A stretch of DNA of 33,802 nt from Gammaproteobacteria bacterium (GTDB taxonomy: Bacteria > Pseudomonadota > Gammaproteobacteria > Steroidobacterales > Steroidobacteraceae), in the NCBI GenBank assembly GCA_027452045.1, contig DAIDHH010000062.1, positions 1 to 33,802 of the forward strand, read 5' to 3'. Of this stretch, positions 7,973-17,706 are shown piece after piece (positions within the stretch are counted from its first letter, which is position 1; each line of letters begins with the position of its first letter). The notes under the pieces were generated by a model, which had not been told where the DNA came from, searched no databases, and was given only the letters and a program-made list of their open reading frames with translations. The position numbers and the translations under genes are program-made.

Positions 7973-9400
7973 TCAGCGATTCAAGGAATCGATCGCGCGC
8001 TTGTCGGCGGCGAGCGCAGCCTCGTGCACCGCCTCGGACAACGTCGGATGCGCGTGGATGGTGCGTTGCAGGTCCTCGCTGCTCGCCGAGTACTCCATGG
8101 CGAGCACCGCTTCGGCGATCAGCTCCCCGGCCATGGGACCGACGATGTGCACGCCGAGGATCTCGTCATCATCCTGCGCGGCGATGACCTTGGCGAAGCC
8201 CTGTGCCTGTTCCATCGCGCGAGCGCGGCCGCTCGCGAGGAACGGGAATACGCCCGTCTTGTAGGCGCGGCCGCTCGCCTTGACCTGCTCCTCGGTCGCG
8301 CCTACCCAGGCGATCTCGGGAGCGGTATAGATGACCGAGGGAATGGTCTTGTAGTTGACCTCGCCGTAACGCCCGGCGATGAGGTCGGCCACCATGACCC
8401 CTTCCTCCTTGCCCTTGTGCGCGAGCATGGGGCCGCGCACGCAGTCCCCCACCGCCCAGACGCCCTCGGCGCCTGTGCGACACTGATGGTCTACCTTGAT
8501 GAAACCGCGCTCATCGAGTTCGACGCCGGTGCCGTTCGCGAGCAGCTCGCGCGTGTAGGGCCGGCGCCCGGCTGCGACGACCAGGCGATCGACCGTGAGA
8601 CCGTGGGTACCCTTGGCATCCTCGTAGCTCACCTCGACGGCATCACCGACGACCTTGGCACCGGTGACCTTGGCGCCCAGGCGAATGTCGAGCCCTTGCT
8701 TCTTGAAATGACGCGCAGCCTCCTTGGCGAGCTGCTGGTCGGCCACGCCCAGGAACTCAGGCAGCGCCTCGAGTACCGTCACCTCGCTCCCCAGGCGTCG
8801 CCAGACGCTTCCGAGCTCGAGTCCGATCACGCCCGCGCCGATCACGCCGAGGCGCTTCGGCACCGAATCGAACTCGAGCGCGCCCTGGGAGTCGACGATG
8901 TGCGGGCTCTGGAATGCCGCGGATTTGAGCTCCACCGGCACCGAGCCGGAGGCCAGGATCACCTGCTTGGCGCTCAACTCGCGCGTGGCGCCATCGGCTC
9001 CCGTGAACGCGACGCGCCTGCCCGGCAGGAGTTTGCCGTGACCCTGGAGCGGGGTGACACCGGCCCCCTTGAACAGCGCCAGGATCCCCTGGGTGCTGGT
9101 CTTGACGATGCCGGCCTTGCGCTTTTGCATCTGCGCCACATCGAAGCTGACGCCGCTCACCTTGATGCCGTGCACCGCGAACTCCTCGCGGGTGCGGTGG
9201 TAGAGCTCGCTCGATTCGAGCAGCGCCTTGGAAGGGATGCATCCGGCATTCAGGCACGTGCCGCCGAAGGCGTAGCTGCCATCGCGATTGCGCCACTCGT
9301 CGATGCAGGCGACGGAGAGTTTGTTCTGACCGGCGCGGATGGCGGCGGGATAGCCGGCGGGCCCCCCGCCGATGACGATGACATCGAAGGAATCAGCCAT
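7973..9400 (-). CDS. lpd: Dihydrolipoamide dehydrogenase (E3)
   Basis: 475 residues, family-typical length. The N-terminal FAD-binding GGGPAGYPAA (11-20) is followed by the redox-active disulfide in GGTCLNAGCIPSKALL (Cys49, Cys54). The NAD-binding GAGVIGLELGSVWRRLG comes next, and the C-terminal HAHPTLSE supplies catalytic His451 and Glu456. It reoxidises lipoyl groups of the 2-oxoglutarate (and possibly pyruvate) dehydrogenase complex with NAD+. An AAGGG lies 6 nt before the ATG. The sucB stop is 12 nt upstream, so the gene belongs to a sucA-sucB-lpd operon. Confidence 0.96.
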   Translation of the reverse strand: MADSFDVIVIGGGPAGYPAAIRAGQNKLSVACIDEWRNRDGSYAFGGTCLNAGCIPSKALLESSELYHRTREEFAVHGIKVSGVSFDVAQMQKRKAGIVKTSTQGILALFKGAGVTPLQGHGKLLPGRRVAFTGADGATRELSAKQVILASGSVPVELKSAAFQSPHIVDSQGALEFDSVPKRLGVIGAGVIGLELGSVWRRLGSEVTVLEALPEFLGVADQQLAKEAARHFKKQGLDIRLGAKVTGAKVVGDAVEVSYEDAKGTHGLTVDRLVVAAGRRPYTRELLANGTGVELDERGFIKVDHQCRTGAEGVWAVGDCVRGPMLAHKGKEEGVMVADLIAGRYGEVNYKTIPSVIYTAPEIAWVGATEEQVKASGRAYKTGVFPFLASGRARAMEQAQGFAKVIAAQDDDEILGVHIVGPMAGELIAEAVLAMEYSASSEDLQRTIHAHPTLSEAVHEAALAADKRAIDSLNR

Positions 9401-9412
9401 GGTATGCCCTTA

Positions 9413-10630
9413 TCAAATTCCCAACAGCATGCGGCCCGGATCCTCCAGGCACTCCTTGACGGTCACCAGGAACTGCACCGCTTCGCGCCCGTCGATGATG
9501 CGGTGATCGTAGGTGATCGCGATGTACATCATGGGACGGATCCGGATCTCCCCGCCGACCACCATCGGGCGCTCCTGGATCTTGTGCATGCCGAGAATGG
9601 CGCTCTGCGGGGCGTTCACGATGGGGGTCGACATGAGCGAGCCGAACACCCCGCCGTTGGTGATCGTGAACGTGCCGCCCGTCAGGTCCTCGATGGCAAG
9701 CGAGCCCGAGCGCGCCTTCTTCGCGTACTCGCCGATCTCCTTCTCGATGGCGCCGAATCCCTTCATGTCCGCATCCCGCACGACCGGCACGACCAGGCCG
9801 CGGTCGGTCGAGACCGCCACCCCGATGTCGTAGAACTCGTGATAGATGATGTCGCTCCCGTCGACCGAGGCGTTCACCACGGGGAACTTCTTCAACGCCT
9901 CGATGGAGGCTTTTACGAAGAACGACATGAAGCCGAGCTTCACGCCGTTCTCTTTCTCGAAGCGATCCTTGTAGCGGGCCCGCAGCTCGTTCACCGCGGT
10001 CAGATCGACTTCGTTGAACGAGGTGAGCAGTGCCTGGGTCGACTGGGCCTCGACCATGCGCTGCGCGATGCGCTGGCGGAGCCGGGTCATCGGCACGCGC
10101 TGCTCGGCTCGGGCGCCAGCGGGCAGGGCTGGTTTGGCGGCCGCGGCGGGCTTGACCGCCGCCGGCGCGGGGGCCGGCGCGGGCTGCTTGCCGAGGAAGC
10201 CCACGACATCGGACTTGGTGAGGCGTCCATCGCGGCCGCTAGCGGGAATCGCTCCCGGATCGAGGCGGTTCTCCTCCACCAGGCGGCGCACCGAGGGGCT
10301 CAACTTGTCCTTCGACGCCTCCCCTTCGGCCCTGGCTTCGCTCTTCGCCTCCGCCGCGGCGGGGGCGGCCTTGGGGGCCGCAGCCGCCTGGGCGCCCGCT
10401 TCAATCACGGCGAGCACCTGCCCGCTCCTCACCACGGCGCCGCTCTCGACCTTCAGCTCCCGCAGCACCCCATCGGCGGGGGCCGGCACCTCGAGCACCA
10501 CTTTGTCGGTCTCGAGGGCGGCCAGATTCTCATCGCGCTTCACGGCATCGCCCGGCCGCTTGTGCCAGGCGACGAGGGTGGCGTCGGTCACGGACTCCGG
10601 AAGTTGAGGGACTTTGATTTCGGTCGTCAT
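9413..10630 (-). CDS. sucB: Dihydrolipoyllysine succinyltransferase, E2 of 2-oxoglutarate dehydrogenase
   Basis: 405 residues starting at ATG 10630 ([17 protein letters not shown]). This start overlaps the sucA stop as TAATG, which excludes the longer in-frame extension. The lipoyl domain has the lipoylated lysine in LETDKVVLE (Lys43). An Ala/Pro-rich linker and an E3/E1-binding domain follow ([19 protein letters not shown], then [16 protein letters not shown]). A second Ala/Pro linker leads to the catalytic acyltransferase domain, ending with [12 protein letters not shown] (His376, Asp380). It transfers succinyl groups to CoA in the TCA cycle. Confidence 0.97.
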   Translation of the reverse strand: MTTEIKVPQLPESVTDATLVAWHKRPGDAVKRDENLAALETDKVVLEVPAPADGVLRELKVESGAVVRSGQVLAVIEAGAQAAAAPKAAPAAAEAKSEARAEGEASKDKLSPSVRRLVEENRLDPGAIPASGRDGRLTKSDVVGFLGKQPAPAPAPAAVKPAAAAKPALPAGARAEQRVPMTRLRQRIAQRMVEAQSTQALLTSFNEVDLTAVNELRARYKDRFEKENGVKLGFMSFFVKASIEALKKFPVVNASVDGSDIIYHEFYDIGVAVSTDRGLVVPVVRDADMKGFGAIEKEIGEYAKKARSGSLAIEDLTGGTFTITNGGVFGSLMSTPIVNAPQSAILGMHKIQERPMVVGGEIRIRPMMYIAITYDHRIIDGREAVQFLVTVKECLEDPGRMLLGI

Positions 10631-13521
10631 TAAGAGCTCTTTCTGATGGGAGTCGCGGCGGTCTTGCGGCCGCGCGAGGCGGAAGCGCTGCCCGAGAGGC
10701 GGCTCGTCTGTCGCGCGGACTTCTCGGCCACCGTGGAATGCAGCGCCGCATCGACCAGCGCGAGCTGCTCGGCGTCGTGGATCTTGCCGATGCCCGTGGC
10801 GGGCGCCGCGGCGGGCGCACGGCCGGCGTACAGCACCGTGAGGCGGTTCTCGAGCGGCTCCTGCAGCCGGTGACGGATCTGGTACCAGGCGCCCTGGTTC
10901 TGCGGCTCCTCCTGACACCAGACCACTTCGCGAAGACTCCGGTAGCGGCCGAGGATCGCCTCGTACTCCTCCGAGGGGAATGGATAGAGCTGCTCGATAC
11001 GCACCAGCGCCACATCGCGCAGGCCATCCTTGCGGCGCCCCTTGAGCAGGTCGAAGTAGACCTTGCCGCTGCAGAACACGACGCGGCGCACCTCGTCCGG
11101 CTCGATCTCGTCGGTCTCATCGATGATGCGCGCGAATCCACCGTGGGTGAGATCCTCGAGCTTCGACACCGACAGATCGTGGCGCAGCAGGCTCTTTGGC
11201 GTCATGACGATGAGCGGCTTGCGGAACGATTGCAGCATCTGCCGGCGCAGCATGTGGAACATCTGCGCCGGGGTCGACGGCACGCACACCTGCATGTTGT
11301 TTTCGGCGCACAGCTGCAGGTAGCGCTCGAGGCGCGCCGAGGAGTGTTCGGGCCCCTGACCCTCGTAGCCGTGTGGCAGGAAGAGCGCGAGGCCGCAGTA
11401 ACGCTCCCACTTCGCCTCGCCCGAGCTGATGAACTGGTCGATGATCACCTGGGCGCCGTTGGCGAAGTCCCCGAACTGGCCCTCCCAGATGGTCAGGCAC
11501 TTCGGCTCCGTGGTCGAGTAGCCGTACTCGAAGCCCATCACCGCCTCCTCGGAGAGCACCGAGTCGATGATCTGCACCCGTGGCTGACCCTCGGCAAGGT
11601 GCTGCAGCGGCAGATAGACCCGCGGGGAGTCCTGATCGTGCAACACCGCGTGCCGGTGGAAGAAGGTGCCGCGGCCGCTGTCCTGCCCGGAAACGCGAAT
11701 CGAGTAGCCGTCCTCGATGAGCGCGGCGTAGGCAAGCGTCTCGGCGCAGCCCCAGTCGAGCGGCATCTGCCCGGCGAGCATCTTGGCGCGGTTGGCCATC
11801 ACCTGCGCAACGCGCGGATGCAGCTTCAAGTCCGCGGGAAGCCGTCCCAGGCGCTCGCCGAGGGACTGCAAGCGCGCAAGCTCGACCCCTGTGGTCACCT
11901 GCTCGCTCCAGTCCGCCTGCGCGAAGTGCGTCCAGTCGACGGTGTACTGGTTGCCGATCAGGCCGAGCGCGGCGCGCGCGAGCGGCTTGCCCTGATCGAG
12001 TCCATCGCGGTAGCGATCCACGAGGGCTGAGGGCTCCGTTTCTGGGATGACCCCTTCGGCCACCAGACGCTCGGCGTAGAGCTTGCGCGTGGTGGGGTGC
12101 TGGCGGATCACCTGATACATCTGCGGCTGGGTCGCCGCCGGCTCGTCGGCCTCGTTGTGGCCGAGACGCCGATAGCAGACGAGGTCGATCACGACGTCCT
12201 TGTGAAAGCGCTCGCGGTACTCGAGCGCGAGGCGCATGACCAACACCGCCGCCTCCGGATCGTCGCCATTGACGTGGAAGATCGGAGCTTCCAGCATCTT
12301 GGCGACGTCGCTGCAATAGAGCGTCGAACGGGCGTCGTTCACCGCGGAGGTGGTGAAGCCGATCTGGTTGTTGATGACGAGGTGCAGCGTGCCGCCGGTG
12401 TAGTAGCCACGGGCCTGCGAGAGCTGCATCGTTTCCATCACGACGCCCTGGCCGGCGAATGCCGCATCGCCGTGCACCAGGACCGGCAGCACGTGCTCGC
12501 CCCTCGCATCGTTGCGCCGCTCCTGGCGCGCACGCACCGAGCCCTCCACCACCGGGTTCACCACCTCGAGGTGCGAAGGGTTGAAGGCGAGAACGGCATG
12601 CACATTGCCGGCCGGCGTGCGCAGGTCCGCGGAGAAGCCCTTGTGGTACTTCACATCGCCCGAGCCCCTCAGGTGACTCAGGTCGTAGTTGCCCTCGAAC
12701 TCCGAGAAAAGGAGCGAGGGGGGCTTGCCGAGCAGGTTCACCAGCACATTCAGTCGCCCGCGATGGGCCATGCCGATGACCACTTCCTCGACCGATGAGG
12801 GCCCGCAGCACTGGATCAGGTCATCGAGCATGGGGATCAGGGTCTCCCCGCCCTCGAGCGAGAAGCGCTTCTGGCCGACGAACCGTGTATGCAGGTAGCG
12901 CTCGAGTCCCTCGGCGGCGGTGAGCTGCCAGAGGATGTTGCGCTTCTCCTCGACGCTGAAGCGCTGGCGCAGCCGGCCCTCCTGGAAGCGGTCCTGCAGC
13001 CACAGGCGCTCCTCGGAATTCGACACGTGGGTGAACTCCGCCCCGACCGTGCCGGAGTAGATCGCCTCGAGCTGGCTCAGGATGTCGCGCAGCTTCATGC
13101 GCTGCGGCACCGCCTCGGTACGGCTGCCGGTGAAATACTCCGCCTCGAGGTCCGCACTCGAGAGGCCGTAGTAGGCGAGATCGAGCACGTGCGGCCGCGG
13201 GCGCGGAGTGAGTCCGAGCGGATCGAGCTTGGCGATGAGGTGTCCGCGATTGGTCCAGATCTGGATCAGGCGCGAGACGGCCGCTTGGCGGGCGTCCCCC
13301 GAAGCCGCCGGCGCTGCCGCGAGCGCGCGGGGCTGCCTGGCTCGCTCGGCGATCCCGGCCTCGATCGGGCCCGGCGCCGTCTCGTGGCCCGTCGGGCCCG
13401 GCAGCTGCTCGAAGTAGTTGCGCCAGCGTTCCTCTACGCTCGCTGGATCGCGGAGATATTGCTCGTAGAGAGTTTCCAGGAAGGCGGCGTTGCCGCCAAA
13501 AAGGGGTGTAGGTTGAAGCAT
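10630..13521 (-). CDS. sucA: 2-oxoglutarate dehydrogenase, E1 component
   Basis: 963 residues, close to the usual 930-960. The N-terminus has the E2-contact motif [13 protein letters not shown]. The thiamine-diphosphate region includes [39 protein letters not shown] and [13 protein letters not shown]. The C-terminal half has [25 protein letters not shown] and [13 protein letters not shown]. It decarboxylates 2-oxoglutarate and passes the succinyl group to the SucB lipoyl arm. It is first of the three-gene cluster and ends in a TAATG overlap with sucB. No strong Shine-Dalgarno precedes the ATG at 13521. Confidence 0.97.
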   Translation of the reverse strand: MLQPTPLFGGNAAFLETLYEQYLRDPASVEERWRNYFEQLPGPTGHETAPGPIEAGIAERARQPRALAAAPAASGDARQAAVSRLIQIWTNRGHLIAKLDPLGLTPRPRPHVLDLAYYGLSSADLEAEYFTGSRTEAVPQRMKLRDILSQLEAIYSGTVGAEFTHVSNSEERLWLQDRFQEGRLRQRFSVEEKRNILWQLTAAEGLERYLHTRFVGQKRFSLEGGETLIPMLDDLIQCCGPSSVEEVVIGMAHRGRLNVLVNLLGKPPSLLFSEFEGNYDLSHLRGSGDVKYHKGFSADLRTPAGNVHAVLAFNPSHLEVVNPVVEGSVRARQERRNDARGEHVLPVLVHGDAAFAGQGVVMETMQLSQARGYYTGGTLHLVINNQIGFTTSAVNDARSTLYCSDVAKMLEAPIFHVNGDDPEAAVLVMRLALEYRERFHKDVVIDLVCYRRLGHNEADEPAATQPQMYQVIRQHPTTRKLYAERLVAEGVIPETEPSALVDRYRDGLDQGKPLARAALGLIGNQYTVDWTHFAQADWSEQVTTGVELARLQSLGERLGRLPADLKLHPRVAQVMANRAKMLAGQMPLDWGCAETLAYAALIEDGYSIRVSGQDSGRGTFFHRHAVLHDQDSPRVYLPLQHLAEGQPRVQIIDSVLSEEAVMGFEYGYSTTEPKCLTIWEGQFGDFANGAQVIIDQFISSGEAKWERYCGLALFLPHGYEGQGPEHSSARLERYLQLCAENNMQVCVPSTPAQMFHMLRRQMLQSFRKPLIVMTPKSLLRHDLSVSKLEDLTHGGFARIIDETDEIEPDEVRRVVFCSGKVYFDLLKGRRKDGLRDVALVRIEQLYPFPSEEYEAILGRYRSLREVVWCQEEPQNQGAWYQIRHRLQEPLENRLTVLYAGRAPAAAPATGIGKIHDAEQLALVDAALHSTVAEKSARQTSRLSGSASASRGRKTAATPIRKSS

Positions 13522-13546
13522 GCTGGAGTAGGAAGCGCGAGCCGGT

Positions 13547-13575
13547 AGTGTAACGGAAAGGGGCGAGGCGCGAAA
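13547..13575 (-). promoter_or_regulatory. Possible sucA promoter
   Basis: On the minus strand, TTTCGC, 17 nt, then TACACT, ending about 25 nt before the sucA ATG. The -10 is plausible, the -35 weak. Confidence 0.35.
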
Positions 13576-13589
13576 TATTCAATTCGCGC
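13568..13589. promoter_or_regulatory. Inverted repeat overlapping the proposed sucA -35
   Basis: GCGCGAA, 8 nt, TTCGCGC: perfect 7-bp arms in an AT-rich spot directly upstream of sucA. It could be an operator; no regulator can be named. Confidence 0.4.
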
Positions 13590-13663
13590 ATCAAGCGTTG
13601 AAAATTAACGGGAATTCAGTTTGGCGGCCTCACACGCTCTCTCCAATGGCATATGCGAGGCTC

Positions 13664-14206
13664 TCACAGCAGAGCGAGAAGCTTCAGCTCATAGGCGATA
13701 AGTACGACGTATCCGATCAGTACCGCGTAAAAGAGCGCTCTTGCCGGAAGGCGCCCGAATGCCTTTACTCTGGCGAGCAGCGTCAGAAAGACGATGCCGA
13801 CACCGGTGAGACCAACCTTCACCAGGATGAATGCGACGGGTGAGTCTCTCACGAGCGGTGCGAGCAGCGGGTTGATCTCGAAGGCGCCGCGGCCGATCAA
13901 CACCAGGGTGAGCGCCGCATCTGCGCACGAGAGGAGCAGGATGAGGATCGCGAGCGCGAGCCACCAGGGGTGGTGCCAGTCGAAGGCGCCCAGCCGATGC
14001 TCACCGGCGCGCCGAGGCCCCTGGCGCCGCGGACGAAAGCTGCCATAGAGCAGCGCCCTGGCGGTGCTTGCGCGCCGGTCGGGCCCGAGCCGGCGCTCCG
14101 GGCCCTGGGGCGGGCTCGCGGAGCGGCGTGATCGGCGAAAGAGCTGGGGCACGGTGCGGGGCTTCGGCTGTGGCGGCACGGGGATTGTAGGGCCGCGCCC
14201 GAGCAC
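13664..14206 (-). CDS. DUF5658-like small membrane protein
   Basis: 180 residues. The first about 75 are cytoplasmic, rich in Arg and Pro and low in complexity (RRSRRSASPPQGPERRLGPD). Three hydrophobic segments follow: WWLALAILILLLSCADAALT, FILVKVGLTGVGIVFLTLL and LFYAVLIGYVVLIAYELKLL. Between the first two is FEINPLLAPL, the Asn-Pro motif typical of DUF5658 proteins, whose function is unknown. It lies 142 nt upstream of sucA on the same strand, across the proposed sucA promoter, so co-regulation is not implied. Confidence 0.75.
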   Translation of the reverse strand: MLGRGPTIPVPPQPKPRTVPQLFRRSRRSASPPQGPERRLGPDRRASTARALLYGSFRPRRQGPRRAGEHRLGAFDWHHPWWLALAILILLLSCADAALTLVLIGRGAFEINPLLAPLVRDSPVAFILVKVGLTGVGIVFLTLLARVKAFGRLPARALFYAVLIGYVVLIAYELKLLALL

Positions 14207-14260
14207 GACCCGACCGGCACGGGTGGAACTGTGATGCCCTTCGCAGCGGCGTACCCGGTC

Positions 14261-14299
14261 CTCGGGGCCGGAGCCGGCTACGCCGGCTCCGGCCCCGAG
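14261..14299. terminator. Perfect 18-bp GC-rich hairpin
   Basis: Perfect inverted repeat (arms 14261-14278 and 14282-14299, loop TAC), 45 nt downstream of the phosphoesterase stop. No T-run follows in either direction. Probably a terminator or RNA 3'-end structure. Confidence 0.55.
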
Positions 14300-14343
14300 A
14301 ATAGCGCGTCCCGCCTGCCCGGGTGAGGCGGGCTGCAGAGCCC

Positions 14344-15975
14344 TCAGCGCAACGGTTCGCCCGTCTTCTCATCGAGGAAGAGCTTCGGATCGGGGCGATG
14401 GCCCTTGGAGAAATCGAAGAGGCTGCGGATGCTGCCGGCCGTGGCATCGAAGGAGCCGCCTCCCAGGCGCTCACCGTGCAGCCAGTTGTCCTCGATGAAG
14501 CGCACCACCGAGGCCTGGGAGATGCGTGCGTGGCTCACGTAATTGACCCTGGCGTAGGGGGAGATGACGAAGAACGGAATGCGCGTCCCCGGTCCGCAGC
14601 GGCCGTTCACCGGCCGGCCCTTGAGCCCCACCCGGGGTGTGCCCGTACCGCATACCCCGATGCCATTCAGACGGTCTGCCTGCTTGTCGTACGAGGAATT
14701 GCTCGGGGTGGCAAAGGCATGATCGTACCAGCCGTCCGAGTCGTCCCAGGCGATGATCACGGCCGTATCGCGCCACTGCGGCTGGCGCTCGAGGAAGTTG
14801 ATCACGCGGGTGAGCCAGGCCTGCTCATCGAGCGGGTCGGAGTTGCCGGCGTGGCCGTCCTGGTAGGCGCGCGCTTTGAGATAGCTCACCGCCGGGAAAT
14901 CGCCCGCCTTCACCGCGGCATAGAAATCCCTGAGGCCGTACTCGTGGTTGGCCGGATCGCGCCTGCCGTCGGCATCGAAGCTGTGGCCGATGGCCGCGAT
15001 CGAGGCCGGGCGCGCATGGGTCGGATTGGCCGTGGACTTGAAGTACTGGAACCAGTTGTGGTGCGGGGCGTAGTCGCGCACCCGGGCCGCAACCACCCTC
15101 GAGTAGATATCGCGCTGACAGCCAGTGGTGCCGTTGCGGTTGGTGTGCTCGAGATCGAATCCCCCCATGAACCCGCCCCAGCTCACCCGGTGCGCGGTGA
15201 GCAGGTCGCCGATGTTGCGCCCGAGCATGCGCACCTGGTAGCGCGAGTTCGAGCACACATCGTAGGCCGGGTCGATGTCGCTGATGAGGGTGTAGCCGCC
15301 GGCGCCATCGCGGATGATCTGTTTCGAGACCTGCGGCCCCTTCACCGCGAGAACGCCATTGGTCTGCCCCGAGACCACCTCGAGCGCCCCCGGCGTCGAG
15401 GGTCCGTATGTGTCGGTGTACGCGTCGTCGCTCATCGCAAAGTGTTGCGCGTAGTTCCAGAGCGCGGTGACCGTGTTGCCGTCGAAATAGCCCATGACCT
15501 GGCCCGGGGTCCCGAAGGTGCCCGCGCCTCCCGGGGTGCCGGCCCCGGTGTAGCGCGGAAACAGATCCGCCCTGCCGTGGTCATAGGCCTGCTGCTCGGG
15601 CGTGTAGCCGTGGTTCTGATCGGCCGTGTTCGCCTGCGTGCGATCGAGACGGAAGGGGTTGGCCGCCCCGGAGCCGTTCAGGCGGTTGGTGAAGTTCGGA
15701 TTGTGGGTCAGAAGGCGCGAGTTGAGGAGGTTGTTCACCCGAGGCGTACCGGGCGCGGCGATGAAGCGGGGCTCGCCCGCGACGTTGGCCGCATGCGGGT
15801 AGGTGGCGAAGTAGTGATCGAAGGAGACGTTCTCGTCGTAGATCACCACCAGGTGCTTGATGGGCGTGGCGGTGGGCAGCTCATCGGCACGAGGGCTGCG
15901 GCCATGGGCCTGCGCAGGCACGGTGCAGGTGGCGAGGACGGTGGCGCACAGGGCCAGCGGCAAAACGATACGCAT
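14344..15975 (-). CDS. Secreted phosphoesterase, phospholipase C / acid phosphatase family
   Basis: 543 residues with a Sec signal peptide (about 1-22, ending AQA) and a GGGGAG 5 nt before the ATG. The mature protein opens with IKHLVVIYDENVSFDHYFAT, the family active-site start (usually ENxSFDHYFG). Later family motifs are MSDDAYTDTYGPSTPGALEV, AVSYLKARAYQDGHAG and VIIAWDDSDGWYDHAF. RIPFFVISPYARVNYVSHA resembles the C-terminal metal-site segment. This family covers non-haemolytic phospholipase C and AcpA-type phosphatases, and the substrate cannot be decided here. Likely periplasmic or exported. It is monocistronic, flanked by an 18-bp hairpin. Confidence 0.88.
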   Translation of the reverse strand: MRIVLPLALCATVLATCTVPAQAHGRSPRADELPTATPIKHLVVIYDENVSFDHYFATYPHAANVAGEPRFIAAPGTPRVNNLLNSRLLTHNPNFTNRLNGSGAANPFRLDRTQANTADQNHGYTPEQQAYDHGRADLFPRYTGAGTPGGAGTFGTPGQVMGYFDGNTVTALWNYAQHFAMSDDAYTDTYGPSTPGALEVVSGQTNGVLAVKGPQVSKQIIRDGAGGYTLISDIDPAYDVCSNSRYQVRMLGRNIGDLLTAHRVSWGGFMGGFDLEHTNRNGTTGCQRDIYSRVVAARVRDYAPHHNWFQYFKSTANPTHARPASIAAIGHSFDADGRRDPANHEYGLRDFYAAVKAGDFPAVSYLKARAYQDGHAGNSDPLDEQAWLTRVINFLERQPQWRDTAVIIAWDDSDGWYDHAFATPSNSSYDKQADRLNGIGVCGTGTPRVGLKGRPVNGRCGPGTRIPFFVISPYARVNYVSHARISQASVVRFIEDNWLHGERLGGGSFDATAGSIRSLFDFSKGHRPDPKLFLDEKTGEPLR

Positions 15976-16088
15976 GCGATCTCCCCTGGGTCATATGGCA
16001 GATGGCCGTGACGTGCGCGTCGGGACCCTCCCGTGGCGCTCACCGCGGTCGCAGCCGATCATTGTAAAGGGGCTTCTGTGGCACCGCG

Positions 16089-16430
16089 ATGACAGCAGCG
16101 CGCGCTGGACTCATCGGGCCCGGGCATGCGCGGGACGCCCCGCGCCGTCTCCACCACGCACGACCGTGGCATCATAGCCGCGGCCCGCGCGGCGTCCTTA
16201 CGGCCCTCTACACGCGCTCCCGGCCAGCGCCCTACCCACTGTTTGACGATAACGAGCTCGAGACCCATCTCGAGGTCGATTTCAGCGGCGTGATCCTGCT
16301 CTCGCAGATCCTCAATTTCGACGACATGACCGGGCTCGCCTCCTTCGAACCCGGCATCGATCTGCCCTCGCTCAGGCAGGTGCACGACCACATCGCCGCA
16401 TTCATCCCCGCGACCCATCAACAGAGGTAG
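16089..16430 (+). CDS. Small orphan protein or gene fragment
   Basis: A 113-residue frame. The first about 45 residues look like translated non-coding DNA (Arg/His/Pro-rich). The last about 65 look like real protein, with GC-rich third positions: LFDDNELETHLEVDFSGVIL, NFDDMTGLASFEPGIDLPSL, then VHDHIAAFIP. The end faintly recalls the last helices of an acyl carrier protein, but no phosphopantetheine Ser motif is present. No good start or Shine-Dalgarno is seen at the point where coding character begins. It may be the remnant of a larger gene. Function unknown. Confidence 0.4.
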   Translation: MTAARAGLIGPGHARDAPRRLHHARPWHHSRGPRGVLTALYTRSRPAPYPLFDDNELETHLEVDFSGVILLSQILNFDDMTGLASFEPGIDLPSLRQVHDHIAAFIPATHQQR

Positions 16431-16612
16431 AGCAGCCCGGCCGTGGAGCGCTCGCCCCACCCAGGGGCTGGCCTCGCCCGGGCTGCGGACCGGGTGGCGA
16501 TGCCCGCATCGCCCGCAGCCACTTGAGCTCGACGGCGGACGGAGCATCGGGCAACGGCGATCGATCTGCACCTCGCCCGCCTCGAGGAAAGCGCCATAAG
16601 TCTTTGTTTTAT

Positions 16613-16688
16613 TGGCGCCCCCGGCCGGAGTTGAACCGACGACCTACCGCTTAGGAGGCGGTCGCTCTATCCACTGAGCTACGGGGGC
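16613..16688 (-). tRNA. tRNA-Arg (anticodon CCT)
   Basis: 76 nt including an encoded CCA. The acceptor stem is GCCCCCG with CGGGGGC, discriminator G. The D-arm begins TAGCTCAGTGG. The anticodon stem ACCGC/GCGGT encloses loop CTCCTAA. The T-arm is GTCGG TTCAACT CCGGC. A TACACT 14-19 nt upstream of the mature 5' end (complement 16702-16707) may be its -10 box. Confidence 0.96.
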
Positions 16689-16892
16689 GCCGAGGGCGGC
16701 AAGTGTACCGATCCGAGGCGCCCGGTGCTCGGCCGTTTCGCCGCATTCCCCCGGGCCCCGAGTACCCATGCGGCGCATTCGGAGTATGCTCGATTGCGCC
16801 ACGGTGGCCGGCAAGGGGCCCGGGCGCACCCTCAGAGCGCAGGCGGGCCAATCTGGCCGGCAGGGTCGCGGCGCACCGCGCGGGAGTCGCTC

Positions 16893-17666
16893 ATGAGCAC
16901 ATCCATCACCCTCGGAAAGCATCGCTTTCTTCATATCGAGCTGCACTCGGTCCCGATGAGACGGCCTCTCGTGTGGCTGCGGCGCGGCTGGGACGATCTG
17001 TGGAGCCGGCCGGCCGCGAGTCTCGCCCACGGCGTGCTGATCTCGGCGCTTGGCGCGGTGCTGCTCGCCATCGGCAGTACGCACCCTTACTTCGTGGCCG
17101 CCGCCGTGAGCGGGTATCTGCTGGTCGGACCGTTGATGACCACGGGGGCGTGCGAGCTCTCCCGGCGGCGCGCCGCGCGCGAGCCGCGCGGGTTCGATGA
17201 ATCCCTCTCGGCCGTCAGCCGCAATCCCGAGGGGCTGATGCAGTTCGGCGCCATCCTCGCGATGGTAGCGGCGCTGTGGTTCCTCGTCTCGATGGCGCTG
17301 CTCAGCTCGACGCTGCACCTGAGAATCCCCTCGCTCGCGGTCGCCATGTGGGGCGGCGCGGGCAACTTCGCGGACCTGCGCGAGGTCGTGGCGTATTTCT
17401 CCTCCGGCGCCGTATTCGCCGTCGTCGCCTTCCTCATGTCCATCGTCTCGGTGCCGCTCATCATCGACCGGCACGCGACAGCGACGGAGGCGATCGGCAT
17501 CAGCGTGCGGGCCTGCCTGCACAACATCCCGGCCATGATTCTCTGGGCCGCGCTGATCTGCGCGCTCACCGCGCTAGGCTTCCTCACCGCGCTCATCGGC
17601 ATGGTCGTGGTCGCACCGCTCCTCGGACATGCGACCTGGCACGCGTACCGGGACTTGATCCGCTAG
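16893..17666 (+). CDS. DUF2189-family integral membrane protein
   Basis: 257 residues from ATG 16893, preceded by GGGAG at 6 nt; the longer in-frame extension is rejected. Family-like opening: RPLVWLRRGWDDLWSRPAAS. About six hydrophobic segments follow, including AHGVLISALGAVLLAIG, YFVAAAVSGYLLVGPLM, ILAMVAALWFLVSMALLSST and VFAVVAFLMSIVSVPLII. The C-terminus has MIGMVVVAPLLGHATWHAYR-type family features. DUF2189 proteins are inner-membrane proteins of unknown role, sometimes near cytochrome c oxidase genes; no such context exists here. It converges with a diguanylate cyclase gene 40 nt away. Confidence 0.85.
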   Translation: MSTSITLGKHRFLHIELHSVPMRRPLVWLRRGWDDLWSRPAASLAHGVLISALGAVLLAIGSTHPYFVAAAVSGYLLVGPLMTTGACELSRRRAAREPRGFDESLSAVSRNPEGLMQFGAILAMVAALWFLVSMALLSSTLHLRIPSLAVAMWGGAGNFADLREVVAYFSSGAVFAVVAFLMSIVSVPLIIDRHATATEAIGISVRACLHNIPAMILWAALICALTALGFLTALIGMVVVAPLLGHATWHAYRDLIR

Positions 17667-17706
17667 AGCCTGATCCACTTGAGAAGGGCCGCGCCCGGCG
17701 GGCGCC

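Noticed and set aside
8024-10633. 869-codon plus-strand frame over lpd and sucB
   Set aside because: Antisense shadow of two clearly conserved genes; no recognisable domain.
10738-12030. 430-codon plus-strand frame over sucA
   Set aside because: Antisense shadow of sucA.
14323-16011. 562-codon plus-strand frame over the phosphoesterase gene
   Set aside because: Antisense shadow; the minus-strand protein has a signal peptide and family motifs.
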